DNA from: JBEKLJ01 sp050010255
GTDB taxonomy: Bacteria > Acidobacteriota > Terriglobia > Bryobacterales > Bryobacteraceae
Direction: 5' to 3'
Assembly: GCA_050010255.1 (NCBI GenBank)
Contig: JBEKLJ010000041.1
Coordinates: 1-18,996, forward strand
Length of the DNA: 18,996 bases
In this document: positions 14,837-18,996 of the stretch, one piece after another
Layout of the letters: each line of letters starts with the position of its first letter
Numbering within the stretch: the first letter of the stretch is position 1
Translations under genes and position numbers: made by a program
The notes under the pieces: model-generated
What the model saw: only the letters and a program-made list of their open reading frames with translations
What the model was told of the DNA's origin: nothing
Databases searched by the model: none

Positions 14837-15994
14837 TCAGGCCCCTGGCTTGTGGCGCTCGGCCACGATTACGATTTCGATGTCCGGAGCCTCGCGCAGG
14901 ATGCGGCGAATGAGGTTGCGGCCCGGGAGGATGTGCCAGGCGCGGAAGCGGGGGCGGGCGAGGAAGATCTCGGTGATGCGGTGCAGGCGGGCGAAATCGG
15001 CCAGCGCCCGGGCCGTGTCCGCGCTCTCCAGGATCCGGGTTTCGATGTGGAGGTTTCGCGCGAAGTTGAGCACGCGCTCGACTTCCGCGCGCCGTTCCGG
15101 GGCCGCGCGGCCGCCCCAGGAGCCGTTCTCGACGTAGACGGCGTAACACTCGGCGTGCACGTAGTCCGCCATGCGCCGGGCCCGGCGGATCAGGAGCGGC
15201 ATGACGGCATCGGCCGTCAGGTGGATCAAGATACGGTCCTTTCCCTCCCCGGCGCCGCTCTCGCCGTCGCCCAGCGGCGGAGTGGCGGTCTCGTAGGCCG
15301 AACCGGAGTCGCCGGCCGCCACCGACGTGACCTGGCGCAGCTCGACCTCGTGAGCGGTTTCCCGGAGCGCCACCTCGCGCAGGGCCACGAGCGTCGATTC
15401 CTTGAAGAAGTTCTCCAGGGCGCGCTGGGCCTTATCCGGCGCATAGATGACGCCGCGACGCAGCCGGTTGAGCAGGGCCTGGGGAGTGGCATCCACCATG
15501 ACGACCTCGGCGGCGCGCTTGAGCACCCAGTCCGGCAGGGTCTCGCGCACGCGGACGCCGGTGATCTCGAACACCTGGTCGTTGATGCTCTCCAGGTGTT
15601 GCACGTTGACCGTGGTCCACACGTCGATGCCGCGCTCCAGAAGCACCAGTACGTCTTCCCAGCGCTTCTCGCGGCCCGCGCCGGGGACGTTCGTGTGCGC
15701 CAGCTCGTCCACCAGGCAGAGGGCCGGAGCGCGGCGCAGGATCGCCTCCGTGTCCATCTCCTCGAAAACTCCGCCCCGGTACTCGATACGCCGGCGCGGC
15801 GCCTGTTCGAGCCCCGCGGTCTTGGCGATGGTGTCCTTACGGCCGTGCGACTCGAAGTAGCCGATGAGGACGTCCACCCCGGTGCGGGCGGCCTCTTGCG
15901 CGTCCAGCAGCATCTGGTAGGTCTTGCCCACGCCGGCGGCGTAGCCGAGATAGACCTTCAGACGCCCTCCTGCGCCCGCTTTCCCCTCGCTCAT
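14837..15994 (-). CDS. Stand-alone KdpD N-terminal sensor (KdpD + USP domains), conserved type
   Basis: 385 residues, entirely soluble. The KdpD domain (about 11-215) has Walker A GYAAGVGKT (17-25), Walker B LVDELAHTNVPG (94-105) and WTTVNVQHLESINDQVFEIT, all close to full KdpD. A UspA-like domain follows (about 243-385). In full-length KdpD these cytosolic parts sense ATP, K+ or c-di-AMP and precede four membrane helices and a histidine kinase, both absent here, while the stop is followed at once by the repeat. It is a short sensor-only protein of a kind seen in several phyla, or a truncated KdpD. ATG 15994 is preferred over a start at 16024 because GAGG precedes it. It is seven bases after the other KdpD-like gene. 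Confidence 0.85.
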   Translation of the reverse strand: MSEGKAGAGGRLKVYLGYAAGVGKTYQMLLDAQEAARTGVDVLIGYFESHGRKDTIAKTAGLEQAPRRRIEYRGGVFEEMDTEAILRRAPALCLVDELAHTNVPGAGREKRWEDVLVLLERGIDVWTTVNVQHLESINDQVFEITGVRVRETLPDWVLKRAAEVVMVDATPQALLNRLRRGVIYAPDKAQRALENFFKESTLVALREVALRETAHEVELRQVTSVAAGDSGSAYETATPPLGDGESGAGEGKDRILIHLTADAVMPLLIRRARRMADYVHAECYAVYVENGSWGGRAAPERRAEVERVLNFARNLHIETRILESADTARALADFARLHRITEIFLARPRFRAWHILPGRNLIRRILREAPDIEIVIVAERHKPGA

Positions 15995-16001
15995 GCGCGC
16001 C

Positions 16002-17099
16002 TCAGTGCGGGAAGACCCGCACATCCATTCCTTCGGCGGCGCGGATCAGCCGCGCCACCGGGCCGCCGGTGAGCCGGTTCCACCACCCCTGCCGCAGGCT
16101 GTGGCCGACGAAGATCTGCGTGATGCGGTGCGCGCGCGCCCATTCGAGGATGGTTTCGACGAAGTCCTCGCCATCCAGCATGGCGACGCCGGCCCCCCCG
16201 GCGCGAGCCTCGGCCAGGTGGGCCTCCACCACCTGGTGGTCCCGCGGGGACATCTCAGGCTGCTGAACGTAGGCGGCGAACCACTCGGCGTGGAAGCTCT
16301 CGGCGGTGCGCCTGGCGGCGGCGATCATGCGCGCGGCGTTCGCGCGCGGCGTGACGCAGACCAAAATGCGCTCCTGCGCGCCCCAGTGCTGGTCGATGCC
16401 GCGCGCCTCCAGATACGCCTCCAACTGGCGGTCCACGACGTCGGCCGTCAGCAGCAGCGCCAGCTCGCGCAGCGCGGAGAGCCGCCGGGCGACCTCCTCG
16501 GGCGAGCCGCCGGTCTCGACCGCGCGCGCCGTAATCGATTCCGGGGGCACGTCCACGACCACGATCTCGTCGGCGCCGTAGAGGAACGCCTTCGGAACTG
16601 TCTCGGTGACGCGCTTCCCGGTGAGCGCCTCCACGCGCTCGCGTTCCTCTTCGATGTACTGGAGGTTGAGCGAGGTGATGACCGTGATGCCGGCCTTCAC
16701 GATCTCCTCGACGTCCTGCCAGCGATGGGCATGGCGGCAGCCGGGCGGGTTGTCATAGGCCAGGCCGTCGATGATGCAGACCCGGGGATTGCGGCGCAGG
16801 ATCGCGTGGACGTCCACGACCTCACGCCCCGCGACCAGCTTGGCCGGAACCAACTCCAGCGCGCTCAGCAGAGCGTCCAACTCGGGGCCGTGCCTGGCCT
16901 GCACGGCGCCAACGACGACGTCCTGACCGCGCACCCTGCGCCGGCGCGCCTCGTCGAGCATGCGGACCGACTTGCCGACGCCGGAGGCGTAGCCCAGGAA
17001 TATCTTGAGCCGCTCGCGGCGGGCGTCGGCGCGCTCCTCCTCCAGCACCTGGCGGAGCAGGTGGTCAGGATCGGGCCGCCGGTCATCGAGAGACTTCAT
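16002..17099 (-). CDS. Stand-alone KdpD N-terminal sensor (KdpD + USP domains), divergent type
   Basis: 365 residues. Walker A GYASGVGKS (36-44) is kept, but the Walker B segment reads IIDGLAYDNPPG where the partner gene has LVDELAHTNVPG, so the catalytic-type Glu is Gly112 and His is Tyr115. The block ITSLNLQYIEEERERVEALT replaces TTVNVQHLES. ATP may be bound but hydrolysis is doubtful. The USP domain follows from about residue 235 (ERILVCVTPRANAARMI, FHAEWFAAYV). No membrane helices or kinase. The ATG at 17099 is chosen because a longer frame to 17162 overlaps the porin remnant. Tandem with the conserved-type gene; the two are too different to be a recent duplication. Confidence 0.8.
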   Translation of the reverse strand: MKSLDDRRPDPDHLLRQVLEEERADARRERLKIFLGYASGVGKSVRMLDEARRRRVRGQDVVVGAVQARHGPELDALLSALELVPAKLVAGREVVDVHAILRRNPRVCIIDGLAYDNPPGCRHAHRWQDVEEIVKAGITVITSLNLQYIEEERERVEALTGKRVTETVPKAFLYGADEIVVVDVPPESITARAVETGGSPEEVARRLSALRELALLLTADVVDRQLEAYLEARGIDQHWGAQERILVCVTPRANAARMIAAARRTAESFHAEWFAAYVQQPEMSPRDHQVVEAHLAEARAGGAGVAMLDGEDFVETILEWARAHRITQIFVGHSLRQGWWNRLTGGPVARLIRAAEGMDVRVFPH

Positions 17100-17131
17100 C
17101 TGCTCGCAGTGTACTCTGCCGAGCGGGCTGG

Positions 17132-17281
17132 TTACCAGGAACCCTGCTTGCCGCCAAACCACCAGAGCAGTGCCGATAGCGCTGTATTCTGGTCCCTTCG
17201 TGCGATCCCCGAAGTCCGGGTGAAGAAGAACGGCTGGTTCGAGTAGTCGCGCCGCAGCTCTACGACCTCAACCCGAATGTT
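17132..17281 (-). pseudogene. 3' remnant of a beta-barrel porin gene
   Basis: The minus frame before TAA (17132-17134) encodes RVEVVELRRDYSNQPFFF, TRTSGIARRDQNTALSALLW and WFGGKQGSW. Alternating hydrophobic strands, the 'NQPFF...QNT' turn and an aromatic C-terminus are typical of the last strands of outer-membrane porins, most like the OmpL-like beta-barrel porin-2 group from memory. There is no start codon: an in-frame TGA lies at 17282-17284, within the right arm of the inverted repeat. GC is as high as the neighbours. About 45 codons survive of what would be a gene of 400 or more. Confidence 0.5.
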
Positions 17282-17307
17282 TCACCAGCAATCTGCTGCG
17301 GCGCGCG
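17272..17307 (-). repeat. Right arm of 36-base inverted repeat flanking the kdpD-like pair
   Basis: Partner of 14796-14831 in opposite orientation (34/36). It overlaps the first codons of the porin remnant. CGCGCCGCAG at 17248-17257 can also pair with CTGCGGCGCG at 17296-17305, so the arm lies partly in a local hairpin. In the minus direction a TGCGGC / GCCGCA stem precedes the shared core, as at the left arm. Confidence 0.85.
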
Positions 17308-17369
17308 ATAGGGCCGCATCTACGGCGTTGCGCTCGGCCCTGCTGTCTGGGAATCTGCGAGAAGACCGC

Positions 17370-18215
17370 TCAGTGTCGTCCTCTCCCAAATAGCTGTGGC
17401 AGGTTTATGTCCAACTGCGCACTAATCTTCCACTTCCCATTGATCCCCTGATCGTTGAAGAAGGTGGGGCCAACGAGGAGGCTTATGTCCTTGGTGAAAT
17501 AGTAGTAGAAGCCGCAGCCGCCGCCACCGATGAAATTCTTGCCCGACGCGTAGTCGGCCGCAAAGACTAGTCTGTTGTACTCAACAGCGCCATTTCCACC
17601 CCTCTTCGGCGCAAATCCATGGTCATAGGCGACCATGACGCCCACGTTCGCGGGTTTGCCGCTGCTGGAGACAAGCGCCGCATGATTGCCAACGTAAGGC
17701 CCGGCCGAAAAGCGTCCCACGGGACCCAGACTCTTGCCGACTACGCCATACGCGACGTCGTAATCGGCCCGGTTCGTACGAAATTTCCTGCCCGCATCGA
17801 AGATACCGACCGCAAGCGCTGGCTGGCCGCTGAACCACGAGTTTTCAGGTGCGCCTATCTTGGCGTTGAAAAGCCAAGGATGGTCAGTATTGGCGAAGTA
17901 ATCGACTCCCACCTCCATCTGGAGCCGCTTGAAAGGCAACACCCCCACGGTTGGGGCCGTGAAATCCGTAGGAAATGCGCCGCTCGGCGAAGCTTGTCTA
18001 ATGACAAAGTAGTTGTCGATGCCAAGGTGGAAGACTCCGTAGGACTGAAAATCCGGGGTCATCGGGGTCCAGAATGTGCTCGAGGGTGTCGCATGTGCGT
18101 TCCCTGCCGCAAGGAGCAGAACAGATAGGCTGACCCTCAGGATCACGAACGTCTTCACATTCTGGCCTGCGGCGGCGCGGTGTGTCTCTTGGCCCCTCTT
18201 CATCTCAGGGCTCAT
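17370..18215 (-). CDS. Outer-membrane-type protein of unknown function coupled to kdpC
   Basis: 281 residues from ATG 18215, which overlaps the kdpC stop as ATGA. A GTG at 18158 would start exactly at a good signal peptide (VKTFVILRVSLSVLLLAAGN, then AHA and TPSS), giving 262 residues. The mature part is rich in short alternating strands with many Tyr, Phe and Gly (FHLGIDNYFVIRQ, LQMEVGVDYF, GGGGCGFYYYFTKDISLLVG, KISAQLDINLPQLF), as expected for a beta-barrel. I do not recognise a named family, though similar conserved hypothetical proteins exist. Hand counts of four lines give about 47-57% GC against 72-78% in lines from kdpC and the sensor gene, so it looks acquired. Position suggests a role with K+ uptake, unproven. 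Confidence 0.75.
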   Translation of the reverse strand: MSPEMKRGQETHRAAAGQNVKTFVILRVSLSVLLLAAGNAHATPSSTFWTPMTPDFQSYGVFHLGIDNYFVIRQASPSGAFPTDFTAPTVGVLPFKRLQMEVGVDYFANTDHPWLFNAKIGAPENSWFSGQPALAVGIFDAGRKFRTNRADYDVAYGVVGKSLGPVGRFSAGPYVGNHAALVSSSGKPANVGVMVAYDHGFAPKRGGNGAVEYNRLVFAADYASGKNFIGGGGCGFYYYFTKDISLLVGPTFFNDQGINGKWKISAQLDINLPQLFGRGRH

Positions 18216-18793
18216 TTCCTCGCAGAGTCCCTATCCAGCGCCAGGTTGATGGCCAGAACATTGACGCGCGGCTCGCCCAGGAAACCGAGGTCGCGCCCTT
18301 CGGTGTGCCGCGCGATCAGGTCGCGAACCTGTTGCAGGGTCACTCCGCGGGCCCGGGCGATGCGGGCGGCCTGCGCTTCGGCGGAGGCCGGACTGATGTC
18401 CGGGTCGAGACCGCTGCCGGAGGTCGTCACCAGGTCGGCCGGGAGCGGGCCGCGGTAGTCGGGGTTGGCCTTGCGGAAGTCAGCCACGGAAGCTTTCACC
18501 CGGTCGATCAGTTTCTGGTTGGTGGGGCCGTAGTTCGCCGCGCCGGAAGCGGTCGGGTCGTAACCGTCGTTGCCGGCCGCGGAAGGCCGGAGTTGGAAGT
18601 ACTGGGGGCCTTTAAAGTTCTGGCCGATCAGGCGGGAGCCAACCCGCTGGCCGTGGACCGTGACCAGGCTGCCGTTCGCCTGGTCGCGAAAGAGAACCTG
18701 GCACAGCCCCGTGACCACCAGCGGGTAAGCGAGGCCGGTCAGCGCCGTCAAAACCAGCATCATTTTGAAGCCGCGAAACATCTGCTGCCACAT
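18212..18793 (-). CDS. kdpC: Potassium-transporting ATPase subunit C (KdpC)
   Basis: 193 residues. A single N-terminal membrane helix (FKMMLVLTALTGLAYPLVVT) is followed by a periplasmic domain with the family's conserved blocks: GSRLIGQNFKGPQYFQLRPS, SGAANYGPTNQKLIDRV, LVTTSGSGLDPDISPASA and QVRDLIARHTEGRDLGFLGE, then VNVLAINLALD. KdpC helps the KdpFABC pump bind K+ and ATP with high affinity. The ATG follows the kdpB stop by ten bases, with a strong TGAGGAG site overlapping that stop. Its own TGA overlaps the start of the outer-membrane gene. Confidence 0.96.
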   Translation of the reverse strand: MWQQMFRGFKMMLVLTALTGLAYPLVVTGLCQVLFRDQANGSLVTVHGQRVGSRLIGQNFKGPQYFQLRPSAAGNDGYDPTASGAANYGPTNQKLIDRVKASVADFRKANPDYRGPLPADLVTTSGSGLDPDISPASAEAQAARIARARGVTLQQVRDLIARHTEGRDLGFLGEPRVNVLAINLALDRDSARK

Positions 18794-18803
18794 AGGTGTC
18801 TCC

Positions 18804-18996
18804 TCAGGCCAATCTCACCCAGCCCAGCAGCAGGTCGATCAGCCAGATGCATGGGAACGGCGCGATGAAACCACCCGCGCCGTAGATCCACAGGTTCCGC
18901 CGCAGCATCCCCGCCGCGCTCTGCGGCCTGTATTTGACGCCGCGCAAGGCCAGCGGCACCAGCGCAACGATGATCAGCGCGTTGAAGATCACCGCG
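18804..18996 (-). CDS. kdpB: Potassium-transporting ATPase subunit B (KdpB), C-terminal end only
   Basis: The minus frame is open to the window edge and gives the last 63 or so residues of KdpB: AVIFNALIIVALVPLALRGV, then KYRPQSAAGMLRRNLWIYGA and two final membrane helices ending LLLGWVRLA. This matches the C-terminus of the P-type ATPase subunit (about 680 residues in full), including the conserved MLRRNLWIYG. The catalytic domains lie beyond the window. Confidence 0.93.
   Translation of the reverse strand, partial: AVIFNALIIVALVPLALRGVKYRPQSAAGMLRRNLWIYGAGGFIAPFPCIWLIDLLLGWVRLA

Noticed and set aside
12675..15137. An 820-codon open frame on the plus strand across hpf and rpoN
   Set aside because: It is antisense to two clearly conserved genes, has no recognisable domains, and long antisense frames are expected in DNA this rich in GC.
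14837..17099. The two KdpD-like genes as one KdpD broken by a frameshift
   Set aside because: Each has its own Walker A, KdpD domain and USP domain in the same order, so they are two complete modules and not halves of one protein.
14852..17246. Two long plus-strand frames opposite the KdpD-like genes
   Set aside because: They are mirror frames of conserved Walker-motif proteins and lack any domain of their own.
17310..17341. A 7-bp hairpin (AGGGCCG / CGGCCCT) after the outer-membrane gene as an intrinsic terminator
   Set aside because: Neither strand has a T-run after the stem, so there is no support for rho-independent termination.
1..18996. CRISPR arrays, tRNA or rRNA genes, transposase genes
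   Set aside because: No regularly spaced repeats, no cloverleaf or rRNA signature sequence and no transposase or integrase motifs were seen on either strand.

Overview
The window is high-GC DNA (roughly two thirds G+C by eye) with tightly packed genes on both strands. A long-form HPF, a RapZ with a GSGKGT P-loop, a YfiT-like DinB protein, ORF6N genes and a Gld-type ABC operon with a DUF4340 protein together suggest a soil-type Acidobacteriota genome of the Bryobacterales/Solibacter kind. This is an inference from gene content and sequence style; there is no rRNA gene to confirm it.

Layout. (1) 1-3088, minus strand: recG (3' end cut off by the window edge), preceded by a PIG-V-like GT-C membrane glycosyltransferase one base away. 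(2) 3258-4028, plus strand: fabI. A repeat-like intergenic element follows, then a strong sigma-70 type promoter and a hairpin with a T-run. (3) 4272-8747, plus strand: a four-gene operon of GldA-like ATPase, ABC-2 permease, GldG-like auxiliary protein and DUF4340 protein, probably one envelope ABC machine of unknown substrate. (4) 8849-10710: a YfiT/DinB gene, a vapBC toxin-antitoxin pair and an NADPH-dependent FMN reductase. (5) 10795-11637: an accessory patch with a broken ORF6N remnant, an ORF6N gene whose 3' end is a copy of the 3' end of rapZ, and several near-identical palindromes. (6) 11638-14714, minus strand: rpoN-hpf-rapZ with overlapping or near-touching genes and no ptsN between hpf and rapZ. 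(7) 14796-18996, minus strand: the 3' part of a kdp potassium-uptake locus: kdpB (partial), kdpC, a lower-GC outer-membrane-type protein coupled to kdpC, the 3' remnant of a different porin, and two stand-alone KdpD N-terminal sensor proteins (KdpD + USP domains, no membrane or kinase part).

How it fits together. The kdp part encodes the high-affinity K+ ATPase with two cytosolic KdpD-type sensor modules; no histidine kinase or KdpE is visible. The most notable unexplained structure is here. The two sensor genes are bracketed by a 36-base inverted repeat (34/36 matching). The right arm ends in the broken porin remnant, and the present outer-membrane gene is much lower in GC than its neighbours. 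This suggests that an original porin between kdpC and the sensor genes was lost and replaced. The second notable structure is the rapZ/ORF6N junction, where a 65-base piece of the rapZ end (63/65 identical) was duplicated and now encodes the C-terminus of an unrelated DNA-binding-type protein.
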